Source: Streptomyces smyrnaeus (GTDB lineage Bacteria > Actinomycetota > Actinomycetes > Streptomycetales > Streptomycetaceae). Taken from it: 64,000 nt of DNA. The notes beneath the pieces are model-generated. The model ran no database searches. It was not told where the DNA came from and saw nothing but the letters and a program-made list of their open reading frames with translations. Position 1 is the stretch's first letter. Each line of letters begins with the position of its first letter. The stretch spans positions 185,524 to 249,523 of the forward strand of contig NZ_JAFFZM010000013.1 of assembly GCF_017676345.1 (NCBI RefSeq). The letters run 5' to 3'. Below are positions 16,409 to 26,229 of the stretch, piece by piece. The translations under genes were made by a program, and so were the position numbers.

Positions 16409-17095
16409 GTGAGCTTCGTGAGCAGTGAGAAGAGCCCCGCGCATGCCAAACCCGGCCGGGCCCGGCGCGCTTTCGACCGCGACGAAGCCCTGACCGTCGC
16501 GCTCCATGAGTTTTGGACGCACGGATACGACACGACCTCGATCGCCTCCCTCACCAAGGCCATGGGCATCAACCCGCCGAGCCTGTACGCCGCCTTCGGT
16601 GACAAGAAGCAGCTGTTCGACGAGGCCGTCGGGCTGTACACGCGTAGCTACGCCGCAGGCCCGCCACAGGGCCCCGACGCCCGCACGGCCATCACCCGGA
16701 TGCTCCGTCACCTCGCCGCCGACTACACCGACCCCCGCCACCCGCCGGGCTGCCTCATCATCACCGGAGCGACCAACTGCGCCCCCGGCTCACAGGACGT
16801 GAAGGACAAGCTGCGCGCCATGCGCGAGGAGTCCAAGGCGGCCATCGCCGCCTGCATCCGCACCGACCTCGACGCAGGACGCCTTCCGGCCGACACGGAC
16901 ACCGACGGCCTCGCAGCCTTCTACGCGGCGGTCATCCAAGGGATGAACCAACAGGCATGGGACGGAGCCGGACGCGAGACGCTGGATCGCATCGTCGACG
17001 CGGCCATGGCCGCGTGGCCGGTGGCGGCAAGCCCGTCGGACGCGACACCCCCGGCCTGCACGGGCCCGGCCGAAGGGCCCAAATCAGCGGCATGA
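16409..17095 (+). CDS. TetR-family transcriptional regulator
   Basis: 228 residues from the GTG at 16409; a second GTG at 16418 is also possible. HTH: ALTVALHEFWTHGYDTTSIASLTKAMGINPPSLYAAFGDKKQLFDEAVGLY, of the AcrR subtype often named after 'PPSLYAAFGDK'. The C-terminal ligand domain contains PPGCLIITGATNC. Divergent from the alpha/beta hydrolase with paired operators in between. Confidence 0.93.
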   Translation: MSFVSSEKSPAHAKPGRARRAFDRDEALTVALHEFWTHGYDTTSIASLTKAMGINPPSLYAAFGDKKQLFDEAVGLYTRSYAAGPPQGPDARTAITRMLRHLAADYTDPRHPPGCLIITGATNCAPGSQDVKDKLRAMREESKAAIAACIRTDLDAGRLPADTDTDGLAAFYAAVIQGMNQQAWDGAGRETLDRIVDAAMAAWPVAASPSDATPPACTGPAEGPKSAA

Positions 17096-17619
17096 CCGCT
17101 TGTTGCCACACAAGCCACTGCGGATCTGCCCGTACGGCGCAGCCACGGTCACGTTGGCCGCGGCCCTCACTGCTTCGACAGGCTTCAGTACTGATGTCGT
17201 CGAGGTATCCACCGAACGTCACAGCCGGACCTTTTGTGCCAACACTCTGGACGACCTGGTGCAGACAGTGCGTGGCGCGCCCCTGCCGGGCGATCCGGAC
17301 CGGTGGAGCAACCTGACCTTCACGGCAAAGGAAGCTCGGGCATATGTGCGGTCACCGTGCAACTCACGCCGGAGCGTGCAGACGTGCTCGTCACAGGCTC
17401 CGACCCCACCTGGGTCTACGGCGCTGACACTTAGATCCGCATCTTTTTGGAGGACGATGCGGTTGGCGGAAGCACTAAGCCCCGCAGCGAAGCGAATCGC
17501 AAGATGCGAAGCGCCGTGGACGGTGTTGTCCTGTGGACGTTCGCGATGGTGTACGCAGTGGTGTGGTACCCCGGCGGCCGTGCTGGCGCACCTCCAGGGG
17601 TGACAGGTTCTGCACGGGT
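17096..17619. other. No recognisable gene
   Basis: About 520 bp between the TetR gene and an IS remnant. Several short open frames exist, but none has a credible start, composition or family resemblance. Confidence 0.6.
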
Positions 17620-17990
17620 CAACAGGCCGCGGCGACCGCCCGGTGCCTCGGGGCACGCGGATCTGCTCCAGCGCGGGTTCGCACTGCGGTGAGTCCCCGC
17701 GCTGACCGGCCGTGATCACGGATGATGTATGGGCTTCTGACCTTGCTCGACGGCGAGGTGCAGTTTGGTGGTGAACCGGCCGCGCGAGCGTTACGGTCCC
17801 ACGACCCGTACCCGAAGGGCACGTCGCACCACGAAACACCGGTCCGGATCCGGGACCGTATGCCGTCGATCAGCTCCGCCGCGGCCGCACAGGCAGCCGT
17901 GCAGTCCTCGCCCCCTTCGGCAACAACGGCTCCAGCACCGCCCACTGCTCGTCCGTGCGATCTCGCCGCGCCATGAACCGTGATCATCCA
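17620..17990 (-). pseudogene. IS5-family transposase remnant
   Basis: Minus-strand fragments of a DDE transposase in two frames: LIDGIRSRIRTGVSWCDVPFGYGSWDR (around 17870-17800), a GRFTTKLHLAVEQG-like block (around 17780-17745), and VITAGQRGDSPQCEPALEQIRVPRG (around 17715-17640). The order matches the N-terminal and central parts of IS5-type transposases, with large deletions and no intact frame. The remaining 17991-18247 stretch holds nothing recognisable. Confidence 0.65.
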
Positions 17991-18247
17991 ACGTTCGAGA
18001 TCCACTTTCGACACAGAACCTTGGAGCCACCGAGGCGGGAGGCGGCGGCGCAGCCGGTCGGCGAGGCAGCCGGAGGCGTGGGCCGTATCCTTCCTTTCCC
18101 TGTTGATAAGCGGAGTCGTCCCAAGCAGGTGAGGATGTGCTAGCGAGGCGGAGCAGGGGCAGGCGGTGGCCGGTTCTCGTCTGGTAGCGGGGCCGGAGCC
18201 GCGATGAGAAGGCCGCGGGGCTGCTCACTCCTTCAGATCATCACGGA

Positions 18248-20749
18248 TCATCGGTCACCTGCCGTATCCATCGCCCGGCGCCGCAAAGCGGCGGTCACCG
18301 GCAAGACGGTCCCTGCCACCGCCAGCATGCCCGACACAGCCGCGATGGAGGCGATGAGTGCGTAGGGCACCGCGATCGGTGCTGTCCCGAACAGGGCGTG
18401 CAAAGCGCCTACCAAGCCGATGAGATTGACACCGAAGGCGAGCGCCGCGAGGGCTGTCCCGACTGCCGAGACCAGAAGCGATTCGGCGACGAAGAAGCGC
18501 AGAACCTGCCGGGGCGTGGCTCCGGCCAGGCGGAGGACGGCAAGATCGCTGCGGCGGTCCGCCGTGGCCATCAGCAGCGTGTTGAGGATGGCCAGGAAGC
18601 AGAAGAGCACGACGATGACCGCGGTGGAGCGCTGCCGGGTCTCGGTCAGCTGGCGGGCGTATGCGGCCTCGGCGGTGACCAGGTCGTCTCTGGTTGTCAG
18701 GTGCGCCCCGCTCCCTTCGACCACGGTGCGAACGGCCGTCAGCGCTCTTTCGCGGTCCGTGCCGGGGCTCAGCGCCAGATACCCGCGGCGGGCCAGTCCG
18801 TCGCGCGCGAACACACCGGTGTCAGCGAGGCTTTCGGGGAGGTAGGCGACGTCCCCGCCGGGTGGTGCCGCGTAGGTTGCCGCCACCTTCAGTGTGATGT
18901 GCCGGCCGTCCGCAAGGTGCACGGGGACCCGGTCGCCGACCTTCCTGCCCCACTGCTCGGCGACGACCATGCTGTTGTCACCGAAGTCTCCGAGTGATCC
19001 GTGCACCACCTTCAGCCGCATGGTCCGGCTCAGTGCGGCGGGTTCCAGGGCGAGTCCGTCGATCTCCTCAAGGCGATTGTCACCGTCCGGCAGATAGACG
19101 GTGGTGAGTACGGGCGCCGCCACCTGCACACCCTCGATACGGTCCACTCGTGCCGCCACGGCCGGGCTGATCCCCGGTGTACCGTCCGGCACCAGGGCGT
19201 AGGGGGCACTGATGGTGCCGCGCAGCCCGTGGTCGCGGGCCGCGCCCAGCGAGTTGGTCGCCGTCAGCAGGGACAGGGTGAGCCCGACGGTCAGCAGTAC
19301 GGGCGCCGCGGTGGCCGCCGTGCGCCTGCGGGCCGCGAGTGTGCTCTGCCGCACCAGCATGGTGTGCGGCCCCGGCAGGCGGCGCAGGGGCCACATCAGC
19401 AATCGGACAAGCGGTCCCACCACGAGCGGGGCGAGCAGCGCGGTCGCCACCACGGGCACCATCAGGCAGACCACGTACGCGGTGGGGGACAGAGCCGTGC
19501 GGGGCGCCGCCAGTCCGATCCAGCAGGCGGTTCCAAGGCCACCGGCGATGCCCGCGACGCCGAGAACGGTGCGGCCGGGGGTCGTTGCGCTGTCGTCGAC
19601 TGCCGCCTCCCGCAGCGCCTCCATGGGCTGTATCCGGGAGGCCCGGTGTGCTGCGGCCATCGCGCCGCCGAGCGCCACGAGCACACCCGTCAGGAACGCC
19701 GCTCCCAACGGTGCCATCATGCTCCATGACGCCGAGGCAGGGCCGACGTCGAACCACGGTGGCGCGATGTCCATCCTGATGAGCAGGCTGGTCAGCGGCC
19801 CGGTGGCGAGCAGCCCGAGCAGCGAGCCCAGTGCCGATGCGCAGCAGCCGACGAGGAGGGCCTCACCGTAGATCATGCGGCGCACCTGCCGTCCGACGGC
19901 GCCCACGGTGCGCAGCAGGGCGATTTCCCGTCGGCGCTGTACGACCGAGAAGGCGAAGGTCGACGCCACGACGAAGACCGCCGTTGTGCCCGCGACCGTG
20001 GCCATCACCGGCAGCAGCGTGACGGTGTTGTCCAGCGCTTCCCGGTCGTCCTTGGCAGCCGCGTCGGCGTGGTGCCGGGCACGGCCGGTGAGGAGTTGGA
20101 CCGTATCGCCGGCTTCGTGCACCGCCGCGCGCACCCGCTCCGGCGGGCCGAGCGCGACCAGGGCGTCGATCCTCGGCGACAGTCTGGCGGTCTCGGTCGT
20201 GGTGAAGAAGATGGCGTCCTCCCAGTCCACGGGGGAGACGGTGCCGACGACCGTGTAGCTCTCGGGGCCGGCCGCGGTCAGTACCGAGACCCGCTCCCCG
20301 GTGTGCGCCCGCCCGGCGGCCACCACGATCTCCCGGTCGGTGCGTGGCGCACGGCCGTCCCGCAGGGTGTGGCCGCCGAACCGCGCCACCGGCCACGGGT
20401 GCCCGACCTGGTTCTTGGGGCCGCGTGCGAGTTGGGCGTAGAAGGTCCGGTCGACGATGGTGCGCCCCGTCCCGGCCAGCTTGTCCACCAGTGTGGGTGG
20501 TACCCCTTTGGCCTCAGTCAGTGATCGCACGCCGAGGTCGTGGTGGGCGGGGTCCCAGGACGGGTCGGAGGGCAGCACGACGTTCGGGGCGGTGGCGAAC
20601 CGCTGTGGGGGTCGCTGCGGCGGCTGGAGCGCGGCCACCATCACCACACCCAGCGCGGCGAGTTGCGCGACCGCGAGGACCAGCGCGGCGATCGTGCCGA
20701 GGAACGACACCCAGCGGGCCCGCAGCGTGCCCAGGGCCACGCTCAGCAT
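18248..20749 (-). CDS. FtsX/MacB-family ABC transporter permease
   Basis: 833 residues with the layout of a duplicated FtsX permease: one N-terminal membrane segment, a large extracytoplasmic domain, three segments (VFVVASTFAFSVVQRRREIALLRTVGAVGRQVRRM carries the coupling motif), a short middle, then a second domain and four C-terminal segments (RSDLAVLRLAGATPRQVLRFFVAESLLV is the second coupling motif). Such permeases use ATP hydrolysis outside the membrane bilayer to move peptides, lipoproteins or antibiotics (mechanotransmission). The start overlaps the ATPase stop by 7 bp; the pair is divergent from a TetR gene. Confidence 0.92.
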   Translation of the reverse strand: MLSVALGTLRARWVSFLGTIAALVLAVAQLAALGVVMVAALQPPQRPPQRFATAPNVVLPSDPSWDPAHHDLGVRSLTEAKGVPPTLVDKLAGTGRTIVDRTFYAQLARGPKNQVGHPWPVARFGGHTLRDGRAPRTDREIVVAAGRAHTGERVSVLTAAGPESYTVVGTVSPVDWEDAIFFTTTETARLSPRIDALVALGPPERVRAAVHEAGDTVQLLTGRARHHADAAAKDDREALDNTVTLLPVMATVAGTTAVFVVASTFAFSVVQRRREIALLRTVGAVGRQVRRMIYGEALLVGCCASALGSLLGLLATGPLTSLLIRMDIAPPWFDVGPASASWSMMAPLGAAFLTGVLVALGGAMAAAHRASRIQPMEALREAAVDDSATTPGRTVLGVAGIAGGLGTACWIGLAAPRTALSPTAYVVCLMVPVVATALLAPLVVGPLVRLLMWPLRRLPGPHTMLVRQSTLAARRRTAATAAPVLLTVGLTLSLLTATNSLGAARDHGLRGTISAPYALVPDGTPGISPAVAARVDRIEGVQVAAPVLTTVYLPDGDNRLEEIDGLALEPAALSRTMRLKVVHGSLGDFGDNSMVVAEQWGRKVGDRVPVHLADGRHITLKVAATYAAPPGGDVAYLPESLADTGVFARDGLARRGYLALSPGTDRERALTAVRTVVEGSGAHLTTRDDLVTAEAAYARQLTETRQRSTAVIVVLFCFLAILNTLLMATADRRSDLAVLRLAGATPRQVLRFFVAESLLVSAVGTALAALAFGVNLIGLVGALHALFGTAPIAVPYALIASIAAVSGMLAVAGTVLPVTAALRRRAMDTAGDR

Positions 20750-21507
20750 CGCGGAGCCGTCGCCACGGGCCCGGGGCGGCCCAGGTCGGACATGCGCGCG
20801 GCGACCGTCTGCGCGGTGGGGGAGTGCAACTCCCCGGCGAGAACGCCGTCGGTGAGGAACACCACCCGGTCGGCGAAGGCCGCGACTCGGGGGTCGTGCG
20901 TGACCATCACAACCGTCCCGACTCCCCGCTCGCGTGAGTCCACCAAGTCCCGCAAGAGCTCCAGCAGTTCATTACCCGTCGTGAGGTCCAGGGCTCCGGT
21001 GGGTTCGTCGGCGAAAAGCACGGCGGGCCTGGTGACCAGGGCGCGCGCCACGGCGACACGCTGCTGCTGGCCTCCGGAGAGGTGATCCGGCCGGCTGTGC
21101 GCCCGATCCGCGAGGCCGACTTGTGCCAGTGCCCGTCGCACCTCGTCGCGCCCCGGCCGTCTGCCCGAGAGCCGCAGGGGCAGCGCGACGTTCTGCTCAG
21201 CGGTAAGCGACGGCAGCAGGTTGTACGCCTGGAAGACGAAGCCGGTCGCTTCCCTGCGGAACGTGGTGCGCTTCGTCTCGCTCAGCGCCGACAGGTCGGT
21301 GCCGTCGAGGACGGCGCTACCGGAGGTGGCCCGGTCCAGACCTGCCGCGCACTGGAGCAGTGTCGACTTCCCCGACCCGGAGGGACCCATGATCGCTGTG
21401 AAACTTCCGCGGGGGAAGCTCATGCTGACCGGGCCGAGCGCGGTCACCGCCGTCTTCCCGGACCCGTACCGTCTGGTCAGTGCTTCAAGCCGCACCGCGT
21501 CATCCAT
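20743..21507 (-). CDS. ABC transporter ATP-binding protein (LolD/MacB type)
   Basis: 254 residues from the ATG at 21507, chosen for the AAAGG ribosome-binding site just upstream; longer in-frame starts would cross the operators. Walker A GPSGSGKST near residue 44-52, Q-loop AYNLLPSLTAEQNVALPL, signature LSGGQQQRVAVARAL, Walker B AVLFADEPTGALD, and H-loop VTHDPRVA. It energises the FtsX-type permease encoded by the overlapping gene. Two TetR-type palindromes lie upstream at 21575-21670. Confidence 0.95.
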   Translation of the reverse strand: MDDAVRLEALTRRYGSGKTAVTALGPVSMSFPRGSFTAIMGPSGSGKSTLLQCAAGLDRATSGSAVLDGTDLSALSETKRTTFRREATGFVFQAYNLLPSLTAEQNVALPLRLSGRRPGRDEVRRALAQVGLADRAHSRPDHLSGGQQQRVAVARALVTRPAVLFADEPTGALDLTTGNELLELLRDLVDSRERGVGTVVMVTHDPRVAAFADRVVFLTDGVLAGELHSPTAQTVAARMSDLGRPGPVATAPRC

Positions 21508-21574
21508 GGATCGACCTTTCTGCGCACGCGTTCCCGCGTAGTCCTTGTGGGCCCCTCTCCTCTTCGCGCCCACT

Positions 21575-21591
21575 TGTGGACAGCATCCACA
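21575..21591. promoter_or_regulatory. TetR operator 1 (ABC side)
   Basis: TGTGGA-CAGCA-TCCACA, perfect 6-bp dyad, followed by TTTGGCGG. It shares arms and the trailing TGGCGG with operator 2. Confidence 0.75.
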
Positions 21592-21649
21592 TTTGGCGGG
21601 TCGCCCGTCGCCATGGGTGAGGGAGGGGATGGGCCGTAGACTACGCATG

Positions 21650-21670
21650 GATGTGGATGCCGTCCACATC
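21650..21670. promoter_or_regulatory. TetR operator 2 (TetR side)
   Basis: GATGTGGA-TGCCG-TCCACATC, perfect 8-bp dyad with 5-bp spacer, 51 bp upstream of the TetR start. The repeated core TGTGGA-N5-TCCACA defines a consensus for this regulator. Confidence 0.8.
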
Positions 21671-21721
21671 TGGCGGCGGAACGAACCGAGCACAGACCAG
21701 GCCTGAACGGAGAGAGCCCCG

Positions 21722-22420
21722 ATGACCACCCGCGACACCTATCGGCACGGGAACCTGCGGCACGCGCTCATCGCGGCGGGCGTGGAACTGGCCCGCGCCG
21801 GCGGCCCGGACGCGGTGGTCCTGCGTGAAGCCACCCGGCGCGCAGGCGTCGTCCCCAACGCGGCCTACCGCCACTTCACCGACCGCCGCGCCCTGCTGAG
21901 CGCGGTTTCACAGGCGGCACTGGCGCACCTCGCTCGCGCGATGGAGCACACACTGGCTCAGGCCGCGTCGGACGAGGTGAACCAGAGCGCAGCGCAAGCA
22001 GCAAGCCGGCCGGGGGCCGATACCACGTCCCTGTCAGCCGATGCAGCCCCCGACGCGGCGGCCACCGCGGCCCACGCCCGGCTACGGGCCCTCATGCGCG
22101 GATACCTCGGCTTCGCCCAGGCGGAACCCGGCCTGTTCCGCGCGGCGTTCGCGACCACGGAGATGGCCGATACCGATGCCGAAGCGGCGACCGGAGCCGG
22201 AGGCCGCACCGCTTTCCGCATGCTCGCGGACGCCCTCGACGAGCTCACCGCATGTGGCGCTGTTCCCCCCGAACGCCGCCCAGGATCCGAATACTTCGTC
22301 TGGGCGACTGTCCATGGCATGGCCACCCTCCTCATCGACGGCCCCCTGCGGCACATGCTCCCCACACAGGTGGAGGAAGCAGTGGCGCAGGTGATGGAAG
22401 CGGTCGGACGCGGGCTGTGA
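21722..22420 (+). CDS. TetR-family transcriptional regulator
   Basis: 232 residues. HTH: RHGNLRHALIAAGVELARAGGPDAVVLREATRRAGVVPNAAYRHFTDRRALLSAVSQAAL, the YRHF subtype. The C-terminal TetR_C domain includes YLGFAQAEPGLFRAAFATTEMA and a WATVHGMATLLIDGPL block. Divergent from the ABC exporter operon and almost certainly its repressor, given the two shared palindromes. No gene was recognised in the 283 bp that follow. Confidence 0.93.
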   Translation: MTTRDTYRHGNLRHALIAAGVELARAGGPDAVVLREATRRAGVVPNAAYRHFTDRRALLSAVSQAALAHLARAMEHTLAQAASDEVNQSAAQAASRPGADTTSLSADAAPDAAATAAHARLRALMRGYLGFAQAEPGLFRAAFATTEMADTDAEAATGAGGRTAFRMLADALDELTACGAVPPERRPGSEYFVWATVHGMATLLIDGPLRHMLPTQVEEAVAQVMEAVGRGL

Positions 22421-22703
22421 GCGATCCTCCGCCGGCACTTCCATCCGGGCCGGAGCATCGCTCCCCGCCGCCGTCGGGGGCGCCTGCAGACCTCGGTGCC
22501 GACCGTCTGCACGAGATTCTTCCGGCAGACTGCCGGTGGTGCCTGGCCGGTACCCGCTCCAACTCGCCTGCGAACTCATCTGCTTGAGACCGCCTTGCAC
22601 GCCGTCCTGAGGACCAGTAAGACGTCTTCCTCATGGCGAGCAGCGCGTAGGGCATCGTGGTCCGCCAGGGCACAGAAGACCATGCGGGGGACGGGAGCTA
22701 CCG

Positions 22704-23273
22704 GTGTCCGGAAGTGAGCAGGCTGCTTTGACGGCACTGTGGCAGCAGCGCTGGCCCGAATGTGACCCTGTCGGACACAGGCTCCGCGGTGCCTACCCGG
22801 AGGTGTGGGTGCGCTTCCACAGCCTGCCGAAATCGAAAAGGTATCCGGAGAACGACGGCGAATACGCCGTTGTCCTGGAGCGCTACAACACCGTGCTCGA
22901 CGAGTTGTTCGCAGACGAGGACGTGTACGTGGTCCGTCCGGTGTGGACGGCCGAGCCCGGCGTCCCCGCTCACGCGCCTGGCGCGGGCTACTGGCGGACT
23001 CTTCCGACAGTGGAGGACCCCGATCCGGAGTACGCCACCTACTCCCACCTCTTCGTCGGCCGTCGCCCTTGGCGGCTCGGGTGCATCGACGGCCTGCTGC
23101 GTGCGGTCGCCGACGACGAGGTGGCGGGCGTCCTCGTCACCGACGTCCGGATGGAGCGCATCCACCACCCCTACGACGGTGGCGCGGACGTTTTCGTCCG
23201 CACTCCCGCTGAACGGGATCGGCTCCGCAACCGGCATGCTGGCTGGTTGTCCAGCCACCCGGCCGGCCTGTGA
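22704..23273 (+). CDS. DUF3885 domain-containing protein
   Basis: 189 residues, GTG start with GGGAG upstream. The central region VWVRFHSLPKSKRYPENDGEYAVVLERYNTVLDELFADED matches the DUF3885 family, small cytosolic proteins of unknown function common in Streptomyces and Firmicutes. The C-terminal part has WRLGCIDGLLRAVADDEV and GGADVFVRTPAERDRL. It stands alone between regulators; no functional context is visible. Confidence 0.85.
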   Translation: MSGSEQAALTALWQQRWPECDPVGHRLRGAYPEVWVRFHSLPKSKRYPENDGEYAVVLERYNTVLDELFADEDVYVVRPVWTAEPGVPAHAPGAGYWRTLPTVEDPDPEYATYSHLFVGRRPWRLGCIDGLLRAVADDEVAGVLVTDVRMERIHHPYDGGADVFVRTPAERDRLRNRHAGWLSSHPAGL

Positions 23274-23440
23274 AGCTCTGTCTGCGAGGGGTCGCTTCCC
23301 CACACCTTCCGCCAGGCCCTGAATGAAGTGCCGTTGGTCCAGCAGGAAAATGATGATCATGGGGAGCGCGGCGATGGTCAGTCCGGCGAAGAGGATGGGC
23401 CAGTCGGAGTTGAGCCTGCCCGCCATGTGGAGGTCGACTC
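23270..23440 (-). pseudogene. C-terminal remnant of a sugar ABC transporter permease
   Basis: The minus strand reads LNSDWPILFAGLTIAALPMIIIFLLDQRHFIQGLAEG, the typical last two membrane segments and tail of MalG/UgpE-type carbohydrate permeases. Nothing upstream continues the protein, so it is a 3' relic. The remainder of 23274-23638 holds no other gene. Confidence 0.6.
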
Positions 23441-23638
23441 CACGCCCAACCCGCCGGGTTGCGCGCAGAGATGCCGGTGGAGGCAGATGGGCCAGGGCCG
23501 CACGGGCTCAGACCGCTTTCATGCGTGGGGAACCCGTGCGACCTCTCACGTCACGGCCACGATCGAATGAGGGCCATGAGGGATTTCGGCCGTGGCCACA
23601 GGATCTGTCTCCAGCGCTTGTGCTTTCAGCAACATGCT

Positions 23639-25147
23639 TCAGCGGCTTTCAGCCGGTGCTGTCCCGGTGGGCTGCCGCTGTGGTTCCGGCCGTTCCGGGC
23701 TGGGGCGTTTCGGCAGCAGTACGGACAGGAGCAGGGCGAGCGCCATCGCACCGGCCGCGCAGAGGAAGACCCAGTGGGTGCCCGTGACGAAGCCGCGTAC
23801 CGCTTCCGTTCGTGCCGTGCCTTCGAGATGGGCGATTGCGCTGGTCGTCGAGTTGGGCACCTGCGCCTGGTACACCCGGGCCAGCACCGTCCCGAAGAGC
23901 GCCGTGCCCAGGGCGCTGCCCAGTGTCTGGAAGAACCGGGCGGAGGTGGTGGCCACGCCCAGGTGGTGCGTGGGGGCGGACTCCTGGGCGAGCAGGATGA
24001 GCTGGCCGAGGAGTTGCCCGAAGCCCAGGCCCAGAAGCAGCATCTCGCCTCGGACGAGCCACAGGCTGGTGCCGGTACCGCTCGTCGCCAGCGAGGCCAG
24101 CGCGACCGTTGCGGTCGCCGTGCCGGACACCACGAATGTCCGGGCGGTCCAGCCACGGCGGGCCAGTTGTGCGGAAGCTAGGCCGACGACAGCCATGCCG
24201 ATCGCCATGGGGATCAGGTACAGGCTGGCCTGGGTCGCGGCGACGTCCCGGGCCAGCTGGAGGTACATGAGGACATAGACGATCGAGCCGGTCAGGGCCA
24301 TGCCGAGCAGGAGTTGGATGGCGAACGAGCCGGCCAGTACCGGGTGTTTGAAGAGTGACAGCGGCAGGATCGGTTCCGACGCGGTCGCCTGTCGCCGGAG
24401 GAAGAGGGCAAGCGACAGGGCTGCGGCGCCGATCAACCCGCGGATCGTGGCCGAGGACCAGGGGTGGTTCGTGCCGCCCCACTCCGTCACCAGCAGCAGT
24501 GCGCTCGCGAAGGCGGCCACGAGGGCGGCGCCCGGAAGGTCGATGCGGCGGGCGGCGGTCTGCCGTGGTAGGCGCAGGGTGTAGCCGGCGGCGACGAGGA
24601 CGGCGACGCCGAGAGGCACGTTGATGTAGAAGATCCAGCGCCAGTCGGCGTGGTCGGCGAGGGCGCCGCCGACGACCGGGCCCAGCGCCATGCCGGCGCC
24701 GGCGATCAGGCCGCCCATGTTGGTCCCGTTCGGGCCCTGCTTCCCGGCGCCGGCCATGAGTTGGGCCATGACGACCAGGGTGACGCTCATCAGGCCGCCG
24801 CCACCGATGCCCTGGATCGCCCGGAAGGCGATGAGCGAGTCCATGTTCTGGGCGGTGCCGCAGAGCCCGGAGCCGACAAGGAAGACGGTCACGGCTGCGA
24901 GGAAGACGTGCTTGGCGCCGAGGACGTCGCAGAGCTTGCCGTACAGCGGCAGGGCCGCGGTGGCCGCCAGGCTGTAGGCGCTGATCAGCCAGGGTATGCG
25001 GTCCACTCCGTGGAGAGGGTCGAGGTCGCGGACGATCGGCACCGTCGCCGCGGACACGATCTGCATGTCCAAGACGGCGAGGAGCACGGTCGCCAGGCAG
25101 GCGGCGAGGGCGATGTTCCGCTGCAGGGGGGTCATGGAGGAGGCCAT
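23639..25147 (-). CDS. MFS multidrug exporter, DHA2 type (14 segments)
   Basis: 502 residues from the ATG at 25147; an ATG four codons later (25135) is also possible. Motifs are LDMQIVSAATVPIVRDL in segment 1, LYGKLCDVLGAKHVFL (motif A), AFRAIQGIGGGGLM (segment 4) and GPVVGGALADHADWRWIFYINVPLG (motif C and the D2 motif), all of which define EmrB/QacA-type drug:H+ antiporters. It is divergent from a TetR gene 78 bp away, the standard repressor-pump arrangement. The substrate is unknown. Confidence 0.93.
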   Translation of the reverse strand: MASSMTPLQRNIALAACLATVLLAVLDMQIVSAATVPIVRDLDPLHGVDRIPWLISAYSLAATAALPLYGKLCDVLGAKHVFLAAVTVFLVGSGLCGTAQNMDSLIAFRAIQGIGGGGLMSVTLVVMAQLMAGAGKQGPNGTNMGGLIAGAGMALGPVVGGALADHADWRWIFYINVPLGVAVLVAAGYTLRLPRQTAARRIDLPGAALVAAFASALLLVTEWGGTNHPWSSATIRGLIGAAALSLALFLRRQATASEPILPLSLFKHPVLAGSFAIQLLLGMALTGSIVYVLMYLQLARDVAATQASLYLIPMAIGMAVVGLASAQLARRGWTARTFVVSGTATATVALASLATSGTGTSLWLVRGEMLLLGLGFGQLLGQLILLAQESAPTHHLGVATTSARFFQTLGSALGTALFGTVLARVYQAQVPNSTTSAIAHLEGTARTEAVRGFVTGTHWVFLCAAGAMALALLLSVLLPKRPSPERPEPQRQPTGTAPAESR

Positions 25148-25175
25148 CACCCCACGGTGGCAGCAAATATGTACT

Positions 25176-25206
25176 GAGTCAATTTTTCGGCCAGGCTCAA
25201 TTTTCG
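25176..25206. promoter_or_regulatory. Direct repeats in MFS/TetR divergent promoter
   Basis: Two copies of a TCAATTTTTCG/TCAATTTTCG-type motif about 19 bp apart in an unusually AT-rich gap between the divergent MFS and TetR starts. Candidate TetR-binding or promoter elements, by position only. Confidence 0.4.
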
Positions 25207-25225
25207 TCTTGATAAAGTCGGCGTC

Positions 25226-25882
25226 ATGGTCGAACGTATGGGACTGCGCGAGCGCAAGAAGCGGGACACCTCGCTGCGGATCCGGCGGATCGCCATCGAA
25301 CTCTTCGTCGAGCGGGGCTTCGACGAGGTAGCGGTGGCGGAGATCGCCGACGCCGCGGACGTTTCGAAGATGACGGTCTTCAATTACTTCGGAAGCAAGG
25401 AAGACCTGGTCTTCAAGCCCATGGAGGAGCACACCGGAGACCTGGCCCGCGCGGTACGCGAACGCCAACCGGGGGAGTCCGCCGTGGCGGCCGTACACCG
25501 GCAGTTCCTCGAGCAGCTGGCAGCCCGGGACGCGTCGATCGGCATGAGCCCCGACCCGCTGAACGTGCGTGTACACGAACTGATTCTGGCGACACCGGCG
25601 CTGCTGACCCGAACGTACGCCTGGAGCGCCCGGGGCACGCAACTGCTCGCGCACGAACTCATCGCCGAGGCGGACGGGGAGCGAAGCAGTCCGGACGAGG
25701 CGGTCGCGCGCTGCGCGGCCATGCAGATCGCCGCGGCCCGCACCTCCCTCCACGACGAGATCCACAAGCGCCGGATCAAGGGCGAGGGCGTCGACGAGAT
25801 CTACCCGACCATGGTCACCCTCGCTCAGAAGGTCTTCGGGCTGGTGGAGAACGGGCTGGGCGAGTACGCGGTCCGTCGATAG
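25226..25882 (+). CDS. TetR-family transcriptional regulator
   Basis: 218 residues. HTH: RERKKRDTSLRIRRIAIELFVERGFDEVAVAEIADAADVSKMTVFNYFGSKEDLVF, the 'VFNYFPSKEDLV' subtype common in front of drug pumps. The C-terminal ligand domain is variable. Divergent from the DHA2 exporter and probably its repressor. Confidence 0.93.
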   Translation: MVERMGLRERKKRDTSLRIRRIAIELFVERGFDEVAVAEIADAADVSKMTVFNYFGSKEDLVFKPMEEHTGDLARAVRERQPGESAVAAVHRQFLEQLAARDASIGMSPDPLNVRVHELILATPALLTRTYAWSARGTQLLAHELIAEADGERSSPDEAVARCAAMQIAAARTSLHDEIHKRRIKGEGVDEIYPTMVTLAQKVFGLVENGLGEYAVRR

Positions 25883-26229
25883 CCGCCGAAGAACCGGACC
25901 ACGACGCGCCGGCGATCGGAGCGCCACGACCCTCGGTGGCCGACAACGTCGTAAGCGGTGGCTGTCGGTCGAAGGCGCCGGTCTCCCGACCGGGTGCGCG
26001 CCGGCCGGTGGGTGGCGAGCGAACCCGTGGCATACGCGCGGCTCGAAGTCGCCGGCGATCGTCACGGACCGGCGCGCGGTGGCGCATGCCGCAGTGGGTA
26101 GCGCTCACCAGCGCGAACATCATGGTCAAGCGCTGCTCCGCACAGCATGGGCGGCTACCGAGTGGGAGACACGGATCGCCCGGCGCCCGTGACCCACACG
26201 TTCACGGTCAACTCACCGGGTGTGGGCCG

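Noticed and set aside
15326..16741. 471-codon frame with a His-Pro repeat
   Set aside because: Shadow of the hydrolase gene; the repeat is the GGTGCG hexamer array read in reverse.
23639..26065. 808-codon form of the MFS exporter
   Set aside because: The extra 300 N-terminal codons are antisense to the TetR gene; the membrane protein begins at 25147.
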